From: Balamuthia mandrillaris
Taxonomy: Eukaryota > Discosea > Longamoebia > Balamuthiidae
Reading direction: 5' to 3'
Assembly: GCA_031835245.1 (NCBI GenBank)
Contig: JAVKOQ010000139.1
Coordinates: forward strand, 62,001 to 126,000
Length of the DNA: 64,000 nt
A program made the translations under genes and the position numbers. The notes under the pieces are model-generated. The model made no database searches, was not told the origin of the DNA, and saw only the letters and a list, made by a program, of their open reading frames with translations. Positions 55,221 to 64,000 of this stretch are shown here, piece by piece. Position 1 is the stretch's first letter, and every line of letters begins with the position of its first letter.

Positions 55221-57957
55221 AAAGCAAATACCTAACACCAGGCAAGTCCACGAATATAGCCCCGCTGCTCAACACCTGGAACGGACCCCTCAACCGCACC
55301 TTCTTCACTATGGGCCAATACTCTCCCCCAGTCGTCGATGCTCGATCATCAGAGCTGGAATCCACGTACTTATTTATGGCCTGTCGAAACTCTCTCGCCC
55401 TCCAGCTGTGCAACTTCTTCACCGTGCCCAATGCTGAGGTAACGCTCCGCATGCGCATCAATTCTTCCAAAGAAGCAACCCTACCGTAGACCGCCTTGAT
55501 TTTGGCCATGGCGACTCCAGCTTCGCTCTTAGGATCAAAGATGCGTTTGACTTTGCCCTTCTCATTGATGAGATCCTTGAGCAACAGCCGCAGCTCCGCG
55601 TTCCATTCCTCCTGACTAAGAAATTCTATCTCGGCCGCGTAAGGAGGGTCTCCCTCTTGCCTCCTCTCGTAGTTATAGGCGATCTCCACCACCACAGCAG
55701 TACACGCTCTCATACCTGACGTGGGCAATACTGATTCTTCGTCCAGCAGAGCATTAAGGAGCGAGCTCTTGCCAGCGCCGGTGTCACCCACCACTGCGAT
55801 GACGGTCTTCGGCAGCACGGAGAGTCGCCGCAAAGCGGCCAGTTCCTCTCGCCAGGTGTTGACTCGCCGCTTGCTGGCGGCATGGCGAGTGGTAGCTTTG
55901 ATGGAGAAGAGTTGGTCGAGCTCGTCCAAGACTTGCTTGGAACGGTTAACCAGGTAATCAACAGTTTCTGGGGTGATGCCAGTGGTTACATGGGTGATGG
56001 CAGCAGTTGGTTGCGATGGTGAAGCAGGGCTAGGGGAGGTGGTTGGGGTTTTGGGCAGGTGTGCAGGCGAAGAAAGTTTTGGTGCAGTTGGGGTTGTAAC
56101 AGGGGTGTGAGCAGATGCAGAAGCAACGGGTTGAGATGATGGAGAAAGGGGGCTGGATGAAGAGGAAGAAATAACAGGCTGGCGTTGGGGAGAAGACGGT
56201 TTGCGTGCCATTGGAGAGGAAGAGGCTCCTGTAGCAGAAAATGTAGCCGAAGGAGACGTATTTGTAGAAGATAAAGAGGGTGTGGAAGGTGATGGTAATG
56301 CAGGAATAGGTCTCAATGAAGGAGAAGACAGATGCTGGTCAGAGGAGACAACTTGTTCAGATGCCTCTGCATCTGCAGTTATTGATTCTTCGAAGGAGTG
56401 TTCGGACAAGGCTCCGATAGTCGTTTCATGATATAAATGCATCGGGACATCGTCGTTGCCCTCAAATGGTAACGTTATGTTCAATGCGTTCTCTGCTTCT
56501 GCGGTGGTAGTGGGGCCACGTTCTTTCACTCTTTTCTCTTCTTCCTCCTTTGCTTCGTCTTTGTCGGTACCTTCGGTCGTTTCAGCTTCTTCTGTGTGTT
56601 CCTTCATGGACGTAGCAGAGTCCTCACTTGTTTCTTTCTTCTCTGCAAACTCTGGTGTTGAAGTTTCTTCCTTAGACATTTGAGTGGGTACCTCTTGCGT
56701 TATGCTCGACGTATCCACCCCTTCTTCCTCTTCGTTCTTTTCCTGCTTTAGCTCTCTCTTTTGTTTCTCTGGTAGCGGTGACCGCGTGATAGTTTCTTTG
56801 TTCTCCATATCCATTGGCTCGCGCTTTATTTTTTCATCTTCCACGGTCGCGTCGGCTTCCTTCATTGGTTGCTCCTCTTCTTCCTCCTCTTTTTTGACCT
56901 CTGATGTTCTGCCTTTGTGTTCCTCTTTGGTCGTAGCTTCCTTTTCTTCACTTGGTATTTCTGGTAAACGAATAATTTGTTCGTTGGGCTCGTTCGTCGT
57001 CTTAATTCTTTTGAGACTTCCATCCTTCTCTTCTTTTTCATTTTCTTCCTCATCCATCCTCTCTTTCTCCTTTTCAACGCTCTTCTCTAAGTGCGTTTGT
57101 ATTTGTTCCGTTTGTGACAACGAAGGAGAACCCTCGTTTTCGTTTGCCTCCTCTCCTTCTTCCATTGGTGGCATCTTCCTCTTCCTCTCTCTCGACACGA
57201 GTGGCTCCGCTGTTCTCTCCTTCTCTGTCGCCTCGCCATCTGCTTCTATCCTGTTTTTAGGTTGAGATGTTTCTATCGAGGCAACAGCAGGGCTGATAGT
57301 TGGAATGGTTCCGCCTGAAGAGGAAAGAGGGATGGAAACAGAAGCTGAAGAAGGAGGATGAGAAGAAGGATAAAGAGGAGGAGAAGGCGCTCTTTCGAAC
57401 AGGTATATAAACTCAGAGTCAGGCTGTCGTAGAAACTCTCCAGGAGGGAGCTTATGCCCGCCGCTCCCTCCAAACGTGATCAGATCGCCCTCCCTCAGCT
57501 CCGTCGGCTGTCGTTTGTCCATCCTCTTGTCGTTGATGAAGATGCCGTTGAGGCTGCTGTCGTAGAGGCGATAGGAGGGCGGGGAGGTGGAGGCGTCCCG
57601 CACGAGACGGGCGTGAAGGCGAGAAATCATTTGTGGCACCCGTTTGGAGTCCAGGACGACGTCCGCCTGCGCTGAGTTTCTGCCTATGAGTGTCGTTTGC
57701 TTGTTTAAACTTTAAACCAACATGTGGAAGTGAATCAGAATCGAAACAACAACAACAACAACAAAAATCGAGAGATGAGCTGAAGATGGATTTTGTGGTT
57801 CAAAAAAAACAACGTACACCACAACATCGGGGATGGGAAAACTGGGGGCAACAGCGGCGACTCTTCTGAGCTGAAAACATGGGTTGGTGAGGGCGCCGCC
57901 ACCGCTCCCGTTGGTGTCGCCCTCGCCAACCCCATTCCTCGCTGTGGCTGGCAACAT
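51534..57957 (-). CDS. FHA-domain dynamin-like GTPase (NUGGC/SLIP-GC-like)
   Basis: Eleven exons (minus: 57957-57818, 57709-55232, 55134-54843, 54778-53668, 53590-53551, 53470-53344, 53270-53147, 53058-52804, 52689-52604, 52531-52312, 52240-51534) give 1859 aa. An FHA domain is at about 15-105 (LIGRNSAQADVVLDSKRV, MISRLHARLV, YDSSLNGIFINDKR), keeping GR, SRxH and NG. Some 550 residues of low complexity follow. The GTPase has P-loop GDTGAGKSSLLNALLD (about 688), FVDLPGVRD (about 869) and CTKTD (about 934), then an acidic coiled-coil region and segments such as RRDGAYNSPTVGEIDFNQQL resembling the nuclear GTPase SLIP-GC (NUGGC). The tail is Ser-rich with a short helix. FHA reads phosphothreonine, so recruitment to a phosphoprotein is likely. 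Confidence 0.85.
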
Positions 57958-58363
57958 CTCTGCTACTCTGCGGTGTGAATCACTTTTATCATCCCCTGTT
58001 TTTGTTGTGAATTTTTCTTCGAAATAATTTGTTGAACCTGATTTTTTTCAACAATTCGGAAAAAAATTGATTGGAATCCGAAAAATTTTGCCCATATATG
58101 GTGAATATCTCGAATATTATTTGCGCAAACAATAATATTGACCGAGGAGCCATTTAATATAACTTGATGTGTAACGCCGATTTGTTCGTCGTGTTTTCTG
58201 GCCCTTGAAAAGCAAGAAAAACTGCAAACGGGAAGAGAGGTCCTACTTAAACCCTCTCCATCTCCCTCTTCCTCGGCCGAGAGATCTCATCCATCTAACA
58301 CCAAAAAAAAAAAAAAAAAAAAACTTCAGAAAGCCAACTAACTACAACCAACAAACCAAAAAT
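57958..58363. other. Divergent intergenic region
   Basis: About 400 bp between the GTPase gene and the ankyrin gene. It includes AT-rich sequence, TTGATTGG at 58068-58075 (a minus-strand CCAATCAA box) and a 22-bp A run near 58302. No gene seen. Confidence 0.6.
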
Positions 58364-60849
58364 ATGTCCGCGAGGGACAGCCGTCGCAAGTCCGCCGGGA
58401 TCGTCTCTCCCTCCCTCCTCCTCAAGCAACAGAGCCAGCTCAAAGGCGCGGGCAGCTCCAACGAGTCCTCGCCCACCTCCTCCCCTTCCTCCTCCGGCAC
58501 GTTCGCTCGCTTTGGAGGAGGCAAGCCCGCTGGGGGCAGCCCCCCTGCCTCCGTTCGGTTGAACCGTCCGCAACCGCCAGCCCCGCCTTCGCCTGTGGGC
58601 AGCCACACGGCAGGAGCAGGAGCAGCAGGAGGAGGTGGTGGCTATGGGAGAGCAAGGCCGGTCTCGTATCACCCGGCTATGGCGGGGCCGCTTGGTGGGA
58701 TTGGTGGAGCGGGTGGGCGTGGTCCTGCCACAAATAACACCAGCAGCACCACCAGTAGCAGCGGTACTGTTCCTTTGCGGCCCTCGTTCTCTCTCCTCTT
58801 CTCTTCTCTGCTCTGCTCTCCTCTCCTCTGCTCTCCTCTGCTCTCCTCTCCTCTCCTCTCCTCTCCTCTCCTCTCCCTCTCCTCTCCTCTCCTCTCCTCT
58901 CTCCTCTCCTCTCCTCTCCTCTCCTCTCCTCTCCTCTCCTCTCCTCCTTGTCTTATTGTGCTTAAAACCTTTTCTCTCCTCAACAACAGGAGACCTAATA
59001 GGCTTTACTAGAGCGGCCACACGACCCATCGAACGACCTATGGACGGAAGCAGCGGAGCAGGTGGGAACGGTTCCTCTCGAGGACCGAGCGCCTCCTCTT
59101 TTGCTCGCCCTACCCCGTCTCCGCCCGCTTCTCTTTCCTCCTCTCCTTCCTATCGCTCTCCTGCACCCATGATACCTGCTTCCTCCTCTCCTACATCTTC
59201 AACTTCTTCTTTTGCTTCATCCTCTCCGCCACGCGGCGGCTCTCCTCTGGCAGAAACCAACAGCAATAACACCTCTGGGACTTCCTTCCGACGACCATTA
59301 CCCGTGCCAGCTCCTTCGAATAACAGAGGAGGCTATCAAGTCACGCCTCGTCCAGGCACTCCTGCTGTTGCGCCTTCTTCAGCACCTTCGGCTGCCCCTC
59401 CTGCCTTGCCATCCACCCCATCCCCTGGGTTCTCTTCTTCTCCCTCTCAAAACCGTGCCAATGTGCAGTTCACCGCCACCCCAAGCCTCGCTGTCAACTC
59501 TCCTGTCCCCGCCTTTTCCGCCTCTGCACCTTCTCTCCCTTCCACCTTTTCAGCCTCTGCACCTTCTCTTCCTCCCTCTGCCGTCTCCTCTTCTCCCGTC
59601 ATTCAAGCCATAGCAACAGCAGATAATAGAAAGGGTTCTGCTCCGGCTCGCCTTCTCCCTCTCAGCCCTCGTGCTGCTTCATTTGACCAACCCAGCAGAA
59701 GCAACACCGTTGGTGCTGTTGGCGATCCACTGGACTCAGCAGACTCCATAATAACGACACCACCTGTACCCTCATTTACCACCACCCGAACGACCTTCCA
59801 ACGATTGAACGCGCCGGCTCCTCCCTCTGCACCTGCTTCGCTATCGATCCCTGTTGCCCCACCCTCGGCAGCAGCTATGGCCGGACCCTCTCTTCCCTCT
59901 CCTACTTCCTTTAGCTCCGTTCACGCCGCTTCTCCTTCCTATTCATCTCCTTCTGGCTCTCCTTCCTCTTCCTTCAGCAACCTTCCGCTGGGCTCCTCTC
60001 CTACTGGCAGCAAGAAGAAAGGAAGTAATGTCGGGGGGACCTCTTCTCCTCCGCTGGCAGGAGCGCAGTTGTGTTTGCCGGTAATGCCAACGAACCAACA
60101 GCTAAAAGAAATAGAGAAGGCTAGAAAGAAGATGGAAAAGAAGAGCGAGAAGGAGAAAGAGAAGGAGAGCAAGAAGGAGAGACGGCTCTCCGTGAAACGT
60201 GCTCTCAGCAGCAAACCCAAGCCCGGCAAAAACGAGGCCTTGTTAGCTCAAGCCAGCGCTCAATTCGCGCTCACCAACAGCGGCCCTATTTCCATTGACC
60301 CTTCTGCCCACTCCTCCTCCTCCTCCAAAGAAAAGAAGAACAAAGAGAAGGAAGAGGAACGGACCTTCTCCTCCTTGGCCACCGCCCTCCGAGAGGCCAC
60401 TCTCTCCGAACTCAAAAAGTTTGTCAAGAGCAACGACGTGAAGCTCTCCGAACTCATCGCCGGCAACGAACAAGAGCAGCTCTATCCCATTCACGTGGTG
60501 AGCTCTCGAGACAAAGCCACAGCCACGCCCGACACTCCCGACGTCGTCAAATGGATGCTGAAACAAAAGGGAGTGAACGCCAACACTGCAGATGCTCGAG
60601 GATGGACCGCTCTTCATCACTGCTGCTACTCCTCTGCGGATCCAGCCGTCATTCGCCTGTTGCTCCATGCTGGAGCCAAGTCGGCCGCCTCCACCGTGGA
60701 TGGCACTCGTCCCATTGATTACTTTGTGAGGAACGACCCCGGAGGCGAGGACATGACGGCCTATGCCGAGGCCTTGGACTCGTTGTTGGTGGACACCAGT
60801 ATTAACCTGAAGAACTTGCATCATGGAGAAACACTGTACGTTTGGCTTT

Positions 60850-60885
<36 letters not shown>

Positions 60886-61448
60886 GTTTCATTCTTTCTT
60901 ATTGTTCTCTCTCTCTCTCTCTCTCTCTCTCTGTTAGGTTGCACTCGGCAGCACGGAGCACCAAGAACACGCGAGTGGAGCAAGTGGTCAGCCTCCTCCT
61001 TTCCAAAGGGGCCGACCCCACGCTCAGCAACGACGCCGGGGAGACACCCCTGCATTACGCCGTGGTGGCCGGCAACGAGCCCCTCGTGAGGGTGCTCCTG
61101 GCCGAGCCCGGCACGGATCCTCGCAAAGGCGGCACCACCGGCTCCGTGTTGGAGCGCGCCGAGAGCATTCGCGACCCCAACCTGAAGCAGCGCATCAAGG
61201 CTATGCTGGAGGAGAAGGTCAAGCAGCTGGAGTCCTCGGACACGGAGTCCCCCAAGGACGTCCTGTTGAGGGAGCTGTCGGAGGCGAGGAATGCCCGGAA
61301 GGAGGCGGAGGACCGAGTGGTCAGCCTGCAAAAGGAGGAGATCCCAGCGTTGGAGAAGCAGCTTGCGGAGGAGAAGGAGAGGGAGAAGGCCCTTCGCGCC
61401 GAGTTGGAGAAGTACAAGCTGCTGTGCCAACAGAAAAAGACCCTTTGA
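58364..61448 (+). CDS. Pro/Ser-rich ankyrin and coiled-coil protein
   Basis: Exons 58364-58763, 58990-60835 and 60938-61448 give 918 aa. The first ~600 residues are Ser/Pro/Ala-rich and probably disordered, with a Lys/Glu helix (KEIEKARKKMEKKSEKEKEK). Ankyrin repeats follow: LYPIHVVSS, GWTALHHCCYSSADPAVIRL, GETLLHSAARSTKN split by the last intron, and GETPLHYAVVAGNEPLVRVL. A C-terminal coiled coil (VVSLQKEEIPALEKQLAEEK) ends the protein. Similar layouts occur in amoebal scaffold proteins, but no specific orthologue is recognised. Intron 1 is a TCTCC array; intron 2 is nearly all (CT)n. Confidence 0.85.
58786..58955 (+). repeat. (CTCCT)n pyrimidine array in an intron
   Basis: Degenerate CTCCT/CTCTG repeats fill the first intron of the ankyrin/coiled-coil gene, pyrimidines on the coding strand. 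Confidence 0.9.
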
Positions 61449-61941
61449 GCTCTTATTTTTTTGTTCCTCCTCCTCCTCCTTTGTCTGTTTAAAACATCTG
61501 TAGAATAAAGTCTAAGAAGAAAGAAGACAGAAGAACAAAGAACAAGAAGGAAACTTGCTCGAAGAGGACGGTTGGGGGTGCTGCAATGGGAACACGAGAG
61601 TGGCTGCCCTTGGGACGAGGAAGTTTGCGCGAAAGCAGCTGCGGGAGGATACCTGGACGTGCTGAAATGGGCAAGGGCGAACGGATGCCCTTGGAATGAA
61701 CGCACGTGTTTTGCGGCTGGCTTTCAAGGGTCATATGGAAGTGTTGAACTGGGCAAGAGAGAACGGATGCGCTTGGGACAAGCGAACCTTCCATTGTGCC
61801 CACCGACAGGGCAATTCAGAAATGGTTGGAATGGCTTCGGGAACAAGGTTGCCCTGAGGCAACGGAACAACCCACCGACCTGTTATGTGACTAAGACTTT
61901 TTTTTTGGGGTTTGTTTTTGTTCTTTATTTTTTTGTTCTGT
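61449..61941. other. Intergenic region containing an ankyrin-type relic
   Basis: Trailer of the ankyrin/coiled-coil gene, then the broken fragment at 61570-61860, then T-rich sequence up to the D2HGDH stop. Confidence 0.6.
61570..61860 (+). pseudogene. Broken fragment of a WARxNGCPWD-type ankyrin repeat gene
   Basis: The sequence encodes two to three modules of the LKWARANGCPWNERTC type. This repeat family is abundant in amoebae, stramenopiles and giant DNA viruses of amoebae. The fragment has no start codon of its own and is broken at least once, so it is treated as a relic. Whether it descends from a host gene or a viral one cannot be told from this much sequence. Confidence 0.7.
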
Positions 61942-62932
61942 TCATAGGTGATCAGGAAGAACTTTGTAGGGGTTCATAATGCCAGTTGGATCGAACAAGC
62001 GTTTGATGGCTTGCATGTATTTAACATCTTCAGCGGACTTGGAGTAATGGATGTGGTTACGCTTCATGAGGCCGAGACCATGCTCGGCGCTGATGCTGCC
62101 GCCCTGCCTGGCCGTCCAGTCGTACACGAATGGCTCTATCAAGGATAATACCTCGTCGGAGTAACGTGGCGTGGATACGTTAAGGTGAAGATTGGCTTTT
62201 GAAAGAAAGTAAGATGTATGAGATTAGAGACGAGGAAGGACGTAGAGAGAAGGGAGGGAAAGAGGCAGTGAAGCAGAGAATGGAGAAATAAAAAGAGGAA
62301 CACGAGAAAAAAGGACGAGGAAGAAGAAGAAAAAGAGAGCAGTACAATCTCCGACATGTCCATATCCAACAACACGGCCCTTGTTGCCGACCCGCTTCCT
62401 GGTGGCTTCCACGAGGTTGTACATGCCACCGATGGGGAGAGAAAGGTCGTACTTGTAGACAGCACCGGCCTTGGAAAGCGCTTCAGTGATGCTTTCGCGC
62501 AGCTTCCAAATCGATTTGTATTCCGTTCGGCTCTGGGCGATCGTACCATCTTGAACCAACGAACTGGTCATTGAGCTCTCTAAGAATCGTTCAAGTTTCT
62601 TTTGCAACAAAAATAAGTTTAGAACACGTTCATGTTGAGTAAGAAGAGATAAGAACACCCCAATAGAAACAAAAATGAACGAGAAAATAGAAAAGGGAAG
62701 AGGAAAACTGAGAAGGAAAGAAAATAACTTCTAGATCATGGCCAGCGTGGGATCCGGAGGTCTCAATGAGAACGTAGAACGGGTATTTATCAGATAGAGG
62801 GTCCTTGATATGCGACAATTGCTCCAATTCCAAATCCAGAGATTGTCTGTCCCAAAACTCGAAAGCTGTCATGAAGATACGAGGAAAATAGAAATAGAGT
62901 AGAATGGAAAAAATGTGAGTAACAACATGCGC

Positions 62933-62970
<38 letters not shown>

Positions 62971-64000
62971 AAAGTATTTCGCCCAAGTCAGCCTTAGCTT
63001 TTGTGAACGCAGTTTGTACTGCATCAAACGACTTTACGGCCACCAATGCCACATTCATTGACTGTTCTCATTTCATTGTGGTGGAGTAAGAAAAACGACA
63101 AGAAAAGAGAAAGAGAGAAAGGGACCTTGGGCCGAGTTGGCGTTAAGATGGAAACACCAGTGATGACGCCCAAGCTTCCCTCCGAACCAATGAACAATTG
63201 TTTGAGGTCATATCCAGTGTTGTCCTTGCGCATGCCGTTCAAAGTGTTAATGATGGTTCCATCCGGCAGAACCACCTCCAAGCCCAACACGTTGCCTTTC
63301 AGGCTTCCGTAACGAAGGTAACGCACGCCACCTGCGTTGGTTGCCACGTTTCCTCCTATTTGACAACTAACGGGTTGGACCGTTGGTAAAAGAAGCATAG
63401 TTCGTAAACAGAGAAGCAGCAAAGATAGGAGAAGAAGTGAAGGAGCGACATACCTTCCCTTAGCCCCCAGGTCAAGCGGCATGATGAAGCCCTTACCCTC
63501 CAGGAACTGGTCCAACACCTCCAGCACGCAGCCGGCCTGACAGGTGAGTATTCCCGAGACCTCGTCCAGCCCAACCACCTTGTTCATGCGCGTCAAGGAG
63601 AGGATGATCTCGTCATGCACGGGCACGCTGCCGCCGACCAGGCCCGTGTTGCCGCCCTGGGGCACTACAGCGAGGCCTCTCTGGCTGCAGTAGCGAAGGA
63701 TGGCTGAGACCTGAGCCGTCGTCGTCGGTCGGAGCGCCAGCTTGCTGCTGCCACGGTACTTGCGGAGCCAATCCTCGTTCAGCGGCTCGAGGGAGTGAGC
63801 GTCGGTGAGGATGCCCGGCTCGTCCACCACGCTGCGGAAGAAGGACAGGTCGTTGTCGGTGAGGGCGGCGAAGGAGGGGGAGCGTGCCGGTTTGGGCGGA
63901 AGGCCGGGAGAGGCAAAGGAGGAGGTGGAGGTGCTCTCATCCCTCTGCTGCTTGTGGTTGTTGGCCGAGGAAGAGGAAGCAAAGGAGCGAGCAGAAGAAG
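61942..64000 (-). CDS. D2HGDH: D-2-hydroxyglutarate dehydrogenase, 5' end outside the window
   Basis: FAD enzyme, usually mitochondrial, oxidising D-2-hydroxyglutarate to 2-oxoglutarate. Exons (minus) 64000-63454 (partial), 63366-63126, 63061-62968, 62865-62729, 62598-62346 and 62195-61942 supply about 507 aa. The FAD-binding PCMH fold shows [30 protein letters not shown] and [18 protein letters not shown]; the C-terminal half has GHVGDSNLHLNVS and [14 protein letters not shown] with the metal/substrate His residues, ending [15 protein letters not shown]. The visible N-terminus is Ser/Arg-rich and still open at 64000 with no in-frame ATG, so a targeting leader and start lie beyond the edge. 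Confidence 0.95.

Noticed and set aside
1-64000. LTR elements, DNA transposons or rRNA/tRNA genes
   Set aside because: No reverse transcriptase, integrase, transposase, terminal repeats or convincing RNA gene was found on reading both strands; a structure-based RNA scan could still find small RNAs.

Overview
The window is nuclear DNA of an intron-rich, gene-dense protist. It holds 26 protein-coding genes I can support, two of them cut by the window edges. Introns are mostly 60-260 bp with GT/AG ends, promoters often have a TATA box, and neighbouring genes are close (convergent stop codons 24 bp apart at 4.57 kb and 52 bp apart at 39.9 kb). Ankyrin-TKL kinases, F-box/WD proteins, long Ser/Glu/Lys tracts and an ELF4-domain protein fit an amoebozoan of the Acanthamoeba/Balamuthia type. 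That placement is inference from gene content, not from a marker gene.

Layout. 0-9.4 kb: start of an unknown gene (-), diacylglycerol kinase (+), Golgi-type sulfotransferase (+), EBP sterol isomerase (-), F-box/WD40 protein (-), glutathione transferase (+). 9.4-25.4 kb: S-adenosylmethionine decarboxylase with upstream small ORFs (+), a secreted YDGGDV heptad-repeat protein (-), AlkB-like dioxygenase (-), gamma-glutamylcyclotransferase-like (+), ERGIC-53/VIP36 cargo lectin (+), two near-identical tandem four-helix membrane proteins (-), and a type I membrane glycoprotein (-), a scrambled piece of which lies between the two tandem copies. 25.5-43.9 kb: ZCCHC9 zinc-knuckle protein (+), ankyrin/TKL kinase (-), ELF4-domain protein (+), a second type I membrane protein (-), SPT6 (+), SECIS-binding protein 2 (-), COA6 (+), MYDGF (-). 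44-64 kb: DOT1 methyltransferase with four CUE-like modules (-), FAM98 (-), a small coiled-coil protein (+), FHA plus dynamin-like GTPase (-), an ankyrin/coiled-coil protein (+), a broken ankyrin-type fragment, and D-2-hydroxyglutarate dehydrogenase (-, 5' end outside).

No operon-like logic is visible; most are housekeeping genes. Themes are transcription and chromatin (SPT6, DOT1), RNA biology (FAM98, ZCCHC9, SBP2) and the secretory pathway (ERGIC-53 lectin, MYDGF, sulfotransferase, membrane glycoproteins). SBP2 implies that the organism makes selenoproteins. Exon joins were worked out by hand from splice signals, phase and protein-family fit; each multi-exon model given keeps an open frame by length arithmetic.

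The most unusual items are the DOT1-CUE fusion, the FHA-GTPase fusion, the YDGGDV repeat protein, the recent tandem duplication with its scrambled spacer, UPRE-like elements in front of the cargo lectin, and pyrimidine microsatellites that almost always lie on the sense strand of the gene containing them.
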